IMG/VR virus record: IMGVR_UViG_3300042566_000522
Coordinates: 1-35,566 of that record
Source of the DNA: a virus
Direction: 5' to 3' (one strand)
DNA length: 35,566 nucleotides
In this document: piece by piece, positions 1 through 8,596 of the stretch
Numbering within the stretch: the first letter of the stretch is position 1
Layout: each line of letters starts with the position of its first letter
Notes under the pieces: generated by a model
Database searches by the model: none
What the model was told of the DNA's origin: nothing
Seen by the model: only the letters and a program-made list of their open reading frames with translations
Translations under genes and position numbers: made by a program

Positions 1-575
<575 letters not shown>

Positions 576-576
<1 letters not shown>

Positions 577-2411
577 TGCCGTACTACATCACAGACAAGT
601 CAAGTGACTGCTCAGGCTGGGCAGTTGTAAAACAAGATGGCGAAGTACTCGGTTGCCACGACAACAAGCAGTCAGCTATTGACCAGGCAGTTGCAGTTAG
701 CCTTGCCGAAGATACAGAGTTCGGTGGCGAGAGAGCTGCCGTTGGACTTCTTGCTTCAGGTGACTGGGTGTCATGGGAGCCTAACGACTCTAAAATTCTT
801 GCTCAGGTTGTTGTTGTTGAGGATCAGTACGCGGTTGTTCGCATCTTTGAGTATGAGTACGGAGTATTCAGTCCGACTGACAAGCTAATGGTCATAAATG
901 TTTTTAGCATCGAGAAGATTCAAAGACCAGAGCGAGTTGCTGTTGAAGAAGAAGAATTAGATTCGGTTGAAGACATGGGCGATGAAGCTATGCCTGACGA
1001 GGAGTTTATGACCCGTGCTTTGCCAGATGAGCTAGAAATCGGTGACTTTGTTTCTTGGCGTGCATCAGGCGGTAGAGCCAGAGGTCGTGTGACTCGCATT
1101 GTGAGAGATGGCGAACTAACTGCTCCAGAGAGCGACTTCACAATCAGCGGTACTCCTGATGACCCAGCCGCAATGATTCGCATTTACGAGCAGACTGAAG
1201 ATGGCTGGAGAGACACACCAGTTCTAGTAGTTCACCGCTTCACTACCTTGACCAAGATTGAGGACCTAGAGGGCAGAGCTATAAACCAGAAGGCTCCTGC
1301 TTACATGAGAGCTGCTGCTCGCCGTGGACTAGAGCTTTACGAAGAAGGATTCGGTGGAGCTGGACTCACACAGAAGACAATCCGTGAAGCACGCCTGATG
1401 GCACAAGGTCAAGTGTCTGATGACAAGTGGGTACGCATTGGCGCATGGATAGCACGACACATGCCAGACCTTGACGCACCAAAGAACTCCAACAGGAATG
1501 ACCCTGAGTATCCAGGACCAGGATTGGTAGCTCATTTGCTTTGGGGATCAGGACCAACCAAGAGAGCTGCTGAGCGTGCTATGAGCTACGCTAACGGTGT
1601 TGTTGCTAGGATTGAAGCAGAGGAAAGAACTATGACTGACACTACTGAGAAGCTAAACCGCTGGGCGGATGTAGCTCGTGCAATCCAGAAGAAGATTGAC
1701 GGCGAGCCAAACACCAAAGAACCAGAAATCCGTACCAACAACACAGAGTTTGAGATTCGGTCAGAGGGCGAAGACGGCATGACCTTCACAGGCTACGCCT
1801 CTGTGTTCAACAGCTCATCCGAAGACCTAGGTGGCTTCCGTGAGTTCGTAGCCCCAGGTGCTTTCAAGCGCTCGCTACAGTCGAGAAACGAAATCAAGCT
1901 TCTTTGGAACCACGACACTAACGAGCCACTTGCTTCGGTTCGCGGTGGAAGCCTTGAGCTTGTCGAAGACCGCTACGGACTAAAGGTAAAGGCAAAGCTG
2001 CCAAACACAACCCGCGGTCGTGATGTTGCCGAGCTTCTTCGCTCAAAGGTTATTGACTCAATGTCATTCGGTTTCAATGTCATCAAAGACGCATGGTCCG
2101 AAAATGGTTCGGTCAGAACCCTAGAGTCTGTGCGCTTGCACGAAGTGAGTATTGTGACCTACCCTGCCTACACCGCTACAACTGCTCAGGTGCGTTCAAT
2201 TCAGCCAACTATTGACGCAGACGAACTTGCTAACGCACTTCTAAAGCTAGAGTCAGGTGAAGACTTGGATGAAAAGTCAGCTACCCTGATTACAGATGTC
2301 GTTGGCAAGCTAAGACAGCAGCCTGAAGCTGAGGTTGAGACTGACGATAACGGTCTTGCCCTGCTAGACCTAAAGAAGAAACAACTCGACCTGCTATTGA
2401 AAAGGATCTAA
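576..2411 (+). CDS. HK97-type prohead protease with long N-terminal extension
   Basis: A 611-residue capsid maturation protease (assemblin-like serine protease that cuts scaffold/capsid during head maturation). The protease domain is at about residues 385-545: it starts with the substrate-like strand EFEIRSEG and GYASVFN, carries the catalytic His in LLWNHD (H446) and the catalytic Ser in DSMSFGF (S497), and ends with the typical LHEVSIVTYPAY. HK97 gp4-type proteases are about 200-250 residues. The extra 380 residues hold a small N-terminal domain (CSGWAVVKQDGEVLGCH), two SH3/Tudor-like segments (GDWVSWEPND and GDFVSWRASGG) and a helical block (YMRAAARRGLELYEEG ... LLWGSGPTKRAAERAM), an arrangement seen in actinophage proteases. 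The start overlaps the upstream stop. Confidence 0.93.
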
Positions 2412-2585
2412 ATGGCTACCAAACAAGAAATCAAAGATGCTATCCTAAAGGCCGCTGGCAACCCATCAGTAGGCGTTATTGCTGAGATGGCGGACCAGTT
2501 CGCTGAGGCCGTACTAGGCCTAGAAGAAAAGTCTTCGGCCCCTGCTAAAGAAGTCAGGGTTGTCGAATCCAAAGAAATCAGGTAA
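2412..2585 (+). CDS. Small acidic protein between protease and capsid
   Basis: A 57-residue protein starting MATKQEIKDAILKAAGNP, with its ATG directly after the protease stop and in the same orientation. It is helical with a charged C-terminus (VRVVESKEIR). Short proteins at this position are common in actinophage head operons; a role as scaffold fragment or capsid accessory would be inference. A rho-independent terminator follows at once, so this is the last gene of the terminase-to-protease unit. Confidence 0.75.
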   Translation: MATKQEIKDAILKAAGNPSVGVIAEMADQFAEAVLGLEEKSSAPAKEVRVVESKEIR

Positions 2586-2596
2586 ACTGATTTCCT

Positions 2597-2640
2597 GCCC
2601 TCACCGAGTATTCCCTTCCTCGGTGGGGGCCTTTTCTTTT
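2597..2640 (+). terminator. Rho-independent terminator after protease operon
   Basis: The arms CACCGAG and CTCGGTG form a 7-bp core stem around a short loop, extended by C/G-rich flanks, and are followed by CCTTTTCTTTT. It separates the protease unit from the separately promoted capsid gene. Confidence 0.8.
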
Positions 2641-2666
2641 ACCGTGTTTTTTCTAACTAATAGACT
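2638..2666 (+). promoter_or_regulatory. Candidate promoter of the major capsid gene
   Basis: TTTACC (2638-2643) and TAGACT (2661-2666) are 17 bp apart, as in a sigma-70-type promoter with an actinobacterial TAnnnT -10. It lies just after a terminator and about 90 bases before the capsid start. Similar TAGACT-N5-TA blocks precede the genes at 6672 and 8597. Confidence 0.5.
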
Positions 2667-2672
2667 TGAGCT

Positions 2673-2722
2673 ATCAGTTGAGTGTTAGCACCGCTGTATC
2701 TGTTGAGTGTTAGCACCGCAGG
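2673..2722 (+). repeat. 25-bp tandem repeat in the capsid leader
   Basis: Two adjacent units (2673-2697 and 2698-2722) share TATC, one variable base, then GTTGAGTGTTAGCACCGC. They lie in the presumed untranslated leader of the capsid mRNA, 32 bases before the capsid ATG. A duplicated, near-perfect non-coding element suggests a binding site or mRNA-stability element. Confidence 0.85.
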
Positions 2723-2754
2723 AATCCCTATAAAAAACTATTTGAGGAGACTAC

Positions 2755-3939
2755 ATGTCTGAATTTGTAAAGTCTCAGGTAGAAGTTCGCAACAACTTGA
2801 TTGCTCAGGCACGCGAGGTCCTAGACCTAGCTACTGCCGAGAACCGCGGACTATCTTCTGAGGAAAGCGAAAAGATTGCTCGCATTGAGGCTGACATTGA
2901 CCAGCGCGATGCAGCGATTGACACCGCACGCAAGCTAACCGAGCGCGAGAACCGTGCTTACGAAGCTGCTGCAACACTAAACACATCTGTTGAGGAGAGC
3001 CGTCAGTCTGAGTCTGACATCCTACGCTCAATCGCCCTAGGCGAAATCCGTGGCGGACACGAGTTCAAGTCTGAGAAGCGTACACTTACTTCTTCTGACA
3101 ACACTGTTCCAAAGAGCTTCTACGACCAGGTATTCCAGATCGCTAGACTTGCTGGTCCAATGCTTGAGCTTGGTGAAGTTATCAACACTTCAACTGGTGA
3201 GAACCTAACCATCCCGACCCTAACTGCTCGCTCAACCGCGACCATCAAGGGCCAGGCTGTTCAGATTTCTGACTCAGACCCAACATTCAGCTCAATCACA
3301 CTAGGGGCTTTCAAATATAGCTTCCTGGTACCTGTCGCTAACGAACTATTGAACGATGCAGGTTTTGACCTATCAGCGCTTATCGCTGAGCAGGCTGGTA
3401 ACTCAATCGGTTTCGCAGTAAACACTGGTCTAACCACTGGAACTGGAACTGTTGAGCCTACTGGTGTTATGACCGCTGCTTCTTCTGCTGTAACTGGCGG
3501 AACTGGAGTTGCTGGTGCGCCAACATACGAGAACATCGTGGACTTGGTTTACGCACTAGACGGACAGGCACGCTTGCTTCCAGGAGTTGGCTTCATCACC
3601 GCTAAGTCTGGTCTTGCTGCACTTCGCAAGATCAAGGATGGCGATGGTCGCTACATCTGGACTGACGGTGGAAACGCTGCTCAGAACCAGCCAGCAACAC
3701 TACTTGGCTACCCAGTATATGAAAATCCTGCCGTTAGTGCAGTTGCCACTTCGGCATTCAGCCTGGGCTTCGGCCACATGCCTAGCTACAAGGTTCGCAC
3801 CGCAGGTGGAATCCAGATTGCACAGTCTGGTGACTTCGCGTTCGACAAGGATGTAACCACATTCCGTGTCACCATGCGCGTAGACGGAAACCTAACCCAC
3901 GCTTCACATGTTGTGAAGTACCGTGGTGGCGCAAGCTAA
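2755..3939 (+). CDS. Major capsid protein, HK97 fold
   Basis: A 394-residue HK97 gp5-type capsid protein that forms the icosahedral shell. Residues 1 to about 105 are a charged coiled-coil delta/scaffold region (SSEESEKIARIEADIDQRD), normally removed by the prohead protease. The mature part begins near KRTLTSSDNTVPKSFYDQ, followed by E-loop and P-domain sequence (ENLTIPTLTARSTATI, FLVPVANELLNDAGFDL) and a C-terminal A-domain ending THASHVVKYRGG. The start has a good ribosome site (TTTGAGGAGACTAC). The gene stands alone between two terminators with its own candidate promoter, consistent with high expression. TTCGGT motifs, frequent elsewhere, are absent from it. Confidence 0.95.
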   Translation: MSEFVKSQVEVRNNLIAQAREVLDLATAENRGLSSEESEKIARIEADIDQRDAAIDTARKLTERENRAYEAAATLNTSVEESRQSESDILRSIALGEIRGGHEFKSEKRTLTSSDNTVPKSFYDQVFQIARLAGPMLELGEVINTSTGENLTIPTLTARSTATIKGQAVQISDSDPTFSSITLGAFKYSFLVPVANELLNDAGFDLSALIAEQAGNSIGFAVNTGLTTGTGTVEPTGVMTAASSAVTGGTGVAGAPTYENIVDLVYALDGQARLLPGVGFITAKSGLAALRKIKDGDGRYIWTDGGNAAQNQPATLLGYPVYENPAVSAVATSAFSLGFGHMPSYKVRTAGGIQIAQSGDFAFDKDVTTFRVTMRVDGNLTHASHVVKYRGGAS

Positions 3940-3956
3940 TTACTAGCTAAAAAGCT

Positions 3957-3998
3957 GATAGACCCCTAGCGTGTAGGTTCGCTAGGGGTCTATCTTTT
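3957..3998 (+). terminator. Strong terminator after capsid gene
   Basis: A perfect 15-bp stem (GATAGACCCCTAGCG with CGCTAGGGGTCTATC) around an 8-base loop, followed by TTTT. It insulates the capsid transcript from the glycosyltransferase cassette. Confidence 0.9.
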
Positions 3999-4029
3999 GC
4001 TATGCTGAGGACAAAGAAAGGCAACCTAC

Positions 4030-5205
4030 ATGTCAAAAATAAAAGGGACTGTTTCCGTATTCTCAAACTCGCCTGGTCAGCCAACTGGCTATGGCATCGC
4101 TGCTGAAGCACTAATACAAAGACTAAAAAGAGACGGAGCAGATGTAGCTGCTATCTCTAACTATGGAAACGAAGGAATCAAGACTCAGTTTGCTACTGAG
4201 TATGGCGATGTCCCCGTTTACCCTCGTGGTTCTGATGTCTACTCAAACGACTCAGCCATCTTGGGTCACAAGCACTGGCGAGCGCTAAACGAAAAACAAC
4301 CTGACCTAATGATTACTCTTTACGATGTGTGGGTGTTTCAGGGCAAGGGCTGGGATGGCTTGAATGTAGCATCTTGGACACCGATTGACCACAGCCCAGT
4401 TCCACCAGCCGTAGCTAAGTGGAGTGCAAAAGAAAATGTCACGCCCCTTGCAATGTCAAAATTCGGTCAGAAAGAGCTAGATTCAAAGGGAATAGAATCC
4501 ATCTACATTCCGCACTCTGTAGATACAAAGGTCTTCAATCGCAGAGAAAAAATTGCTGGTCAGTCAATAGAAGATTATATGGGATTCGGTAATGACCGCT
4601 TTGTAGTGGGCATGAACGCCGCTAACAAGTCGGGTGGCATTATTCATCGCAAAGCTTTTGGCGAGAACCTTATGGCGTTCTCTATTTTTGTCAAAAAGTA
4701 CCCAGACGCAATGCTTTACATCCACACAGACCCAGTAAGTCCGCACGGATGGAACCTTATGGGACTAGGCGAGATACTGGGCATCCCCAAGGACAACATG
4801 ACTTTCGTGGATCCAGTCAGCTACCGATTCGGTATCAGTCAAGAAGACCTAGCTGGAATCTACAGCTCTTGGGATGTCATGCTTGCAACTAGCTACGGAG
4901 AAGGATTCGGTATCCCGACAGTTGAAGCTCAAGCCTGTGGCGTGCCAGTAATTGTTTCTGACTTTGCTGCTTCGGCTGAGCTTGTGGGTGACGGATGGAC
5001 TGTCGGTGGTCAGCCTTTATACGACAACTCTCAAGGAGCTTTCTACAACATTCCGTCAGTGCCACTAATAGTGCAGGCATTGGAAGAAGCTTATGCAAGA
5101 GGAAAAGGAAAGTCAGACAAGGCTATAGAGTTTGCTCAGCAGTATGACCACGATTCGGTTTGGGAGAATAACTGGCTTCCAGCCCTAAAAAAGCTTCTAA
5201 AGTGA
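4030..5205 (+). CDS. GT-B glycosyltransferase, GT4-like
   Basis: A 391-residue retaining glycosyltransferase with two Rossmann domains. The N-terminal acceptor domain has the usual glycine-rich start (PGQPTGYGIAAEAL). The C-terminal nucleotide-sugar domain carries the E-x7-E signature in YGEGFGIPTVEAQACGVP (E291, E299) followed by VIVSDFAASAEL. The start is ATG after AAAGGCAACCTAC; TATGCT at about 4001 may be a -10. It is the first of three overlapping glycosyltransferase genes placed between capsid and connector genes, so capsid or tail glycosylation is the simplest role. Donor sugar and target cannot be read from the sequence. Confidence 0.88.
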   Translation: MSKIKGTVSVFSNSPGQPTGYGIAAEALIQRLKRDGADVAAISNYGNEGIKTQFATEYGDVPVYPRGSDVYSNDSAILGHKHWRALNEKQPDLMITLYDVWVFQGKGWDGLNVASWTPIDHSPVPPAVAKWSAKENVTPLAMSKFGQKELDSKGIESIYIPHSVDTKVFNRREKIAGQSIEDYMGFGNDRFVVGMNAANKSGGIIHRKAFGENLMAFSIFVKKYPDAMLYIHTDPVSPHGWNLMGLGEILGIPKDNMTFVDPVSYRFGISQEDLAGIYSSWDVMLATSYGEGFGIPTVEAQACGVPVIVSDFAASAELVGDGWTVGGQPLYDNSQGAFYNIPSVPLIVQALEEAYARGKGKSDKAIEFAQQYDHDSVWENNWLPALKKLLK

Positions 5206-5942
5206 TTGCCTGGGTCTCTCATCACTTGCCAGATGCAGAAGGCAAGCTAATTGGCGGTGCAGAAATGACAGATCAGACATTTCTTGACGATGCGCCGACT
5301 GAAGTAACCATTATTAGCCCTGAAAACTGGAAACAAGCCCTAGATTTTGACAAAATAGTCATTACTGGCACTGATTTACTCAGTCCATTTGCCATGACTC
5401 AACTTGCAAGGCGCAATCCAGTTGTTGCCATACATCACTTGCAAACAAGAACACCAGAAAGAGCAGAATTGCTCAGTTCAGCTTCAACTTTGATTTGCAG
5501 AACTCCAAAACACATAGAACATGAGTTATCTTGGACAAATCCGCAAAAAAGCGCGTGGGTACTATCGCCCTTAGACCCAAATCAGTTCACTATTAAGCGA
5601 AAAGAAAACTTTGCATTGTGGGCAGCTAGGCTACATCCGCAAAAAGGGCCGATGGAAGCTATGCAGTGGGCAGCAGAGATGTCTATTCCGCTACTGATGA
5701 AATACAACAAGCCAAGAGCTGAAGTTTTAGAGGCAATGAGCAGGGCTAGGGATTTTGTTCTATTTCCCAATGGCTTTGATGCTGAACCACGAGTTATTGT
5801 TGAAGCAGTTTTGTCAGGCTGTAATGTTTACACCAACGAAAATGCTGGTATTACCTCAGTTCCTAATTGGCAAAATCCAGACATTTTGACGAAGCTAGTG
5901 ACAAATTCTAAGGAGCTATTTTGGAAAACAGTTCTAAACTAA
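5202..5942 (+). CDS. Second GT-B-like glycosyltransferase, short form
   Basis: A 246-residue protein with a GTG start overlapping the upstream stop (GTGA). A short N-terminal region with AEMTDQTF resembles a reduced acceptor domain. The C-terminal half looks like a GT4 donor domain: FALWAARLHPQKGPMEAMQWA corresponds to the usual 'VGRLxxxKG' strand and FPNGFDAEPRVIVEAVLSGC to the E-x7-E region, with Asp in place of the first Glu. It is much shorter than usual GT4 enzymes (about 350-400 residues) and may work with the neighbouring enzyme. It overlaps the next gene by 22 bases. Confidence 0.7.
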   Translation: MIAWVSHHLPDAEGKLIGGAEMTDQTFLDDAPTEVTIISPENWKQALDFDKIVITGTDLLSPFAMTQLARRNPVVAIHHLQTRTPERAELLSSASTLICRTPKHIEHELSWTNPQKSAWVLSPLDPNQFTIKRKENFALWAARLHPQKGPMEAMQWAAEMSIPLLMKYNKPRAEVLEAMSRARDFVLFPNGFDAEPRVIVEAVLSGCNVYTNENAGITSVPNWQNPDILTKLVTNSKELFWKTVLN

Positions 5943-6613
5943 CACTAGGGCTGGGTTCAGTCCTGTTTGGCACTCGCTACAACTCATTTCTTGTTGGTTG
6001 GTGGGATAGCGTCAAAACCCTAACTAGGCAACCCGACTCAATAGTCTTTGTGCATGACTCGGACAACAAAAACTTTGTTGAAATAAATGTGCCAGATGAA
6101 TACAAAGCCGTAACAACGCTTATTCAGTTAGATGGCGAATATTGGGAATACCGACAAGCAGTACAAGCCAATCAAACAGCAGACTGGTTTAGCATCTGTG
6201 GCATAGACGATAGATACCTACCAGGAGCCTTTGACGAGCTAGAACTAGCAGATGAACAAGGTTGTGACCTCTACATTGACAAACTGCAATACAAACACAA
6301 CGGTCAGATTCTTGAGGGAAGATGGATACCAGAGGAAGTGCCTCACAGGATGACTTGTCCTGGTCAGGCTACAGCCAAAAAAGACCTTTTCCACAAGACC
6401 AAAGGAGTGACGCAAGGCTCAATTTACGATGACTGGGAGCTTTACATCAGATTTGTTGCCGCTGGTGCAAAGCCGTACCACGCCGACACGATTAGGATTA
6501 TTCACGATTTAGGCTATGACCATGTGACTCTAAGCGGGGTAAATAGAGAAAGAAGCAATGATTCGGTTGGCAAGGATCACATTGCAAAAGTTAGACAAGA
6601 GCTGGGTTTATAG
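5921..6613 (+). CDS. GT-A-like glycosyltransferase
   Basis: A 230-residue protein. TTG is taken as start because AGGAG lies five bases before it and the next in-frame ATG is far inside. The N-terminus (LGSVLFGTRYNSFLVGWWDSV, then PDSIVFVHDSDN) resembles the nucleotide-sugar strand of GT2/GT-A enzymes. SICGIDDRYLPGAFDELE carries a paired Asp like a DxD metal site, and a later DDWELYIRFVAAG resembles the acceptor/catalytic segment (ED/DD-W). It closes the three-gene cassette. Function as a glycosyltransferase is likely; substrate unknown. Confidence 0.7.
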   Translation: MENSSKLTLGLGSVLFGTRYNSFLVGWWDSVKTLTRQPDSIVFVHDSDNKNFVEINVPDEYKAVTTLIQLDGEYWEYRQAVQANQTADWFSICGIDDRYLPGAFDELELADEQGCDLYIDKLQYKHNGQILEGRWIPEEVPHRMTCPGQATAKKDLFHKTKGVTQGSIYDDWELYIRFVAAGAKPYHADTIRIIHDLGYDHVTLSGVNRERSNDSVGKDHIAKVRQELGL

Positions 6614-6639
6614 TCCAGACGGCTTTCTCTTTTAGACGA

Positions 6640-6655
6640 TAGACTAGACCTAGAT
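6640..6655 (+). promoter_or_regulatory. Possible promoter -10 block before connector genes
   Basis: TAGACT followed after five bases by TAGA, about 27 bases before the connector ATG. It matches blocks at 2661 and 8567. No convincing -35 is visible (CAGACG at 6616 is the best), so it rests on the shared sequence and position. Confidence 0.3.
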
Positions 6656-6671
6656 TTAGCAAAGGACCCCA

Positions 6672-7271
6672 ATGGCATTGACCAACGCTTACGCAACTTT
6701 AGCTCAAGTAAAAGCGGCTTTGAGGATTACGGATTCAGTAGACGATAGTTTGTTGGAGATGGCTATTGACTCTGCCTCTCGACTTATTGACGGTTACACC
6801 TATCGGTACTTCTACAACGCAGGAACCGCAACAAGAGACTTCGTTGCCGAGGACTCCTACCTAACAATTATTGACGATTTGATTAGCATTACCCAGTTGA
6901 GGACAACTGATGAAATCGGTAGCGAGTATGTGACCTGGAACGCAGATGATTACCAACTACGCCCAGTAAACGGAAAGCAAGATGGACTAAATGTCCCTTA
7001 CACAAGCATCCTTTCCACCGATGACTTGCTATTCAACACAAAGGGTGAGCAGGCTCTAGTCCGTGTGACTGGCGTGTGGGGCTGGTCAGCAGTTCCAATC
7101 GCTGTAACTCAGGCAACCATCATTCAGTCATCCAGAATTTACAAGCGCCTAGACTCACCTCTTGGTGTTGCAGGATTCGGTGATCTTGGAGCTATCCGTG
7201 TTGGTCGTGCGCTTGACCCAGATGTAGAACAGTTAGTTATGCCGTATCGCATTATGAGGACCTTTTCCTAA
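6672..7271 (+). CDS. Head-tail connector protein, gp6-like
   Basis: A 199-residue protein with the N-terminal helical core of HK97 gp6/phi adaptor proteins: YATLAQVKAALRITDSVDD, SLLEMAIDSASRLIDGYT, then a beta-rich part and TQATIIQSSRIYKR. It would bind the portal ring after DNA packaging. It overlaps the next gene by one base (TAATG), starting the connector-tail operon. Identification is from domain pattern and gene order. Confidence 0.75.
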   Translation: MALTNAYATLAQVKAALRITDSVDDSLLEMAIDSASRLIDGYTYRYFYNAGTATRDFVAEDSYLTIIDDLISITQLRTTDEIGSEYVTWNADDYQLRPVNGKQDGLNVPYTSILSTDDLLFNTKGEQALVRVTGVWGWSAVPIAVTQATIIQSSRIYKRLDSPLGVAGFGDLGAIRVGRALDPDVEQLVMPYRIMRTFS

Positions 7272-7675
7272 TGGCTTCTATCTCAGACATCCGCGCTGGG
7301 ATTGCCGCTAACCTTGCGACCATCCCTGGTCTTCGCACATCGGCAGAAATTCCTGACAACCCGAACCCGCCTGTGGCTATCGTGTCTCTGGATTCGGTCA
7401 ATTACGACAGAGCCTACGCAGGTGGCATGGTGGACTACAGCTTTACAGTGACCGTGATTGTAGGCAGGTCAGCCGAGAGGATTGCTCAGAGAACACTAGA
7501 CACTTACATCTCGACAGGGCAAAACTCTATCAAAAATGCGATAGAGTTAGACAAGAGCCTCGGTGGTGCAGCCTACGACTGTCGAGTCACTTCATTGAAC
7601 TCCATTGGTTCAATTCAACTAAATGACAACACATATTTGGCAGCAGACTTTACAGTCTCTGTCATAGCAAACTAG
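7271..7675 (+). CDS. Tail terminator / head-tail joining protein
   Basis: A 134-residue protein (MASISDIRAGIAANLATIPG ... FTVSVIAN) of the length and position of tail-completion proteins that cap the tail tube and join it to the connector. The strand pattern YSFTVTVIVGRSAERIAQRTLD is typical of that fold. The assignment relies mainly on its place between gp6-like and tube genes. Confidence 0.65.
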   Translation: MASISDIRAGIAANLATIPGLRTSAEIPDNPNPPVAIVSLDSVNYDRAYAGGMVDYSFTVTVIVGRSAERIAQRTLDTYISTGQNSIKNAIELDKSLGGAAYDCRVTSLNSIGSIQLNDNTYLAADFTVSVIAN

Positions 7676-7683
7676 GAGAAATC

Positions 7684-8097
7684 GTGGCTAAATTTTACGC
7701 TCAGGATTACAAAATCACCGTTGGAACTGCTAACCTCAGCACATCCTTGGCTTCTGTAACCCTCGACATCACCGCAGACGAAGTCGAAACTACGGCTTTT
7801 GGCAGTAATTACAGAACGAGGATCGGGGGGCTTCGCGATGCATCTGTATCCCTAGACTTCCACCAGGACTTTGGAGCTGGAGCTGTAGACGCTCTATTGT
7901 TCCCGCTTCTTGGCTCAACCGTAGCTGTAAAGATTGTTCCTACTTCTGGAACCATCACCGCTACCAATCCTGAATATTCCATGGACTGCTTGGTTACCCA
8001 ATATCAGCCATTCGCAGGAGCTGTGGGAGACCTCGCTACCCTGTCAGTAACATGGCCTGTATCTGGTGCTGTCACCAGAGCAACCGCAGCAGCCTAA
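7684..8097 (+). CDS. Major tail tube protein
   Basis: A 137-residue protein with a GTG start behind GGAGAAATC. It has the beta-sandwich pattern of siphovirus tube subunits (YKITVGTANLSTSLASVTLDI, DASVSLDFHQDFGAGAVDALL, ATLSVTWPVSGAVTRAT). It sits directly before the tail chaperone genes, the invariant place of the tube gene. It would polymerise around the tape measure into the tail tube, and is a possible glycosylation target. Confidence 0.8.
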   Translation: MAKFYAQDYKITVGTANLSTSLASVTLDITADEVETTAFGSNYRTRIGGLRDASVSLDFHQDFGAGAVDALLFPLLGSTVAVKIVPTSGTITATNPEYSMDCLVTQYQPFAGAVGDLATLSVTWPVSGAVTRATAAA

Positions 8098-8116
8098 TCT
8101 CTGCTAGGATTCAGCT

Positions 8117-8371
8117 ATGAGACTAAACCTACAAGTACAGTACACAGCTAAGCCTGACGAGGCGAAGGATCTTGTTTGCAACCCATCAGACATGGTGAAG
8201 TTGGAAGAAAGATACAACATCTCGATAGCCAGTCTTGAAAACAACATCAAGATTACTCACTTGCTTTTCCTAGCTTGGGCAAGCGAGTCCCGCACTAAAG
8301 CAACTACTCTTTCGTTTGAGGAGTGGGTAGACACCGTTGAAAGTGTCAGCCCGTCTGAACAAAAAAAATAG
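8117..8371 (+). CDS. Tail assembly chaperone, gpG-like
   Basis: An 84-residue acidic protein ending SPSEQKK. It sits between tube and tape measure genes, where lambda gpG equivalents lie, and ends in the A-rich slippery sequence that allows production of a longer gpGT-like fusion. It would coat the tape measure during tail assembly. TAATCT about 20 bases upstream may be a -10, but transcription through from the tube gene is as likely. Confidence 0.85.
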   Translation: MRLNLQVQYTAKPDEAKDLVCNPSDMVKLEERYNISIASLENNIKITHLLFLAWASESRTKATTLSFEEWVDTVESVSPSEQKK

Positions 8372-8529
8372 TTGGGCTTGGTGAATCGTCAGCTCATTGG
8401 TACATAGCCACATTAGCTGTCGAGACAGGCATCAGTCCCATTGAGCTTATGAAGCTTGATGAGAGGATGCTCTGGACCATTGGTCGTTATCTAGTATGGC
8501 GAGCTACGCACCAAGCACCTAAGCGCTGA
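8117..8529 (+). CDS. Tail assembly chaperone gpGT-like -1 frameshift product
   Basis: Ribosomes slipping by -1 on A-AAA-AAA (8362-8368) leave the gpG frame just before its TAG and read IVGLGESSAHWYIATLAV ... RYLVWRATHQAPKR to the TGA at 8527-8529, adding 53 residues for a total of 137. The extension has no start codon or ribosome site, but its composition is protein-like and it ends cleanly before a terminator. This reproduces the conserved gpG/gpGT arrangement of long-tailed phages. Confidence 0.88.
8362..8368 (+). promoter_or_regulatory. -1 ribosomal frameshift slippery site
   Basis: The heptamer A-AAA-AAA is in the X-XXY-YYZ register of the gpG frame, inside a run of eight A directly before the zero-frame TAG. 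tRNA-Lys re-pairing on AAA gives the -1 shift. Confidence 0.85.
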
Positions 8530-8530
8530 G

Positions 8531-8560
8531 AAGAAGCACCCTTCGGGGTGCTTCTTTTTT
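8531..8560 (+). terminator. Terminator after tail chaperone genes
   Basis: An 11-bp perfect stem (AAGAAGCACCC with GGGTGCTTCTT) closed by a TTCG tetraloop and followed by a T run. Confidence 0.9.
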
Positions 8561-8596
8561 GTTCGGTAGACTTAGGTTAGATAGGCGGACTAACGG

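Noticed and set aside
2673-2722. True HrcA CIRCE operator
   Set aside because: Arm spacing is 11 rather than 9 and only about 7 of 9 bases match in each arm; kept only as a low-certainty resemblance.
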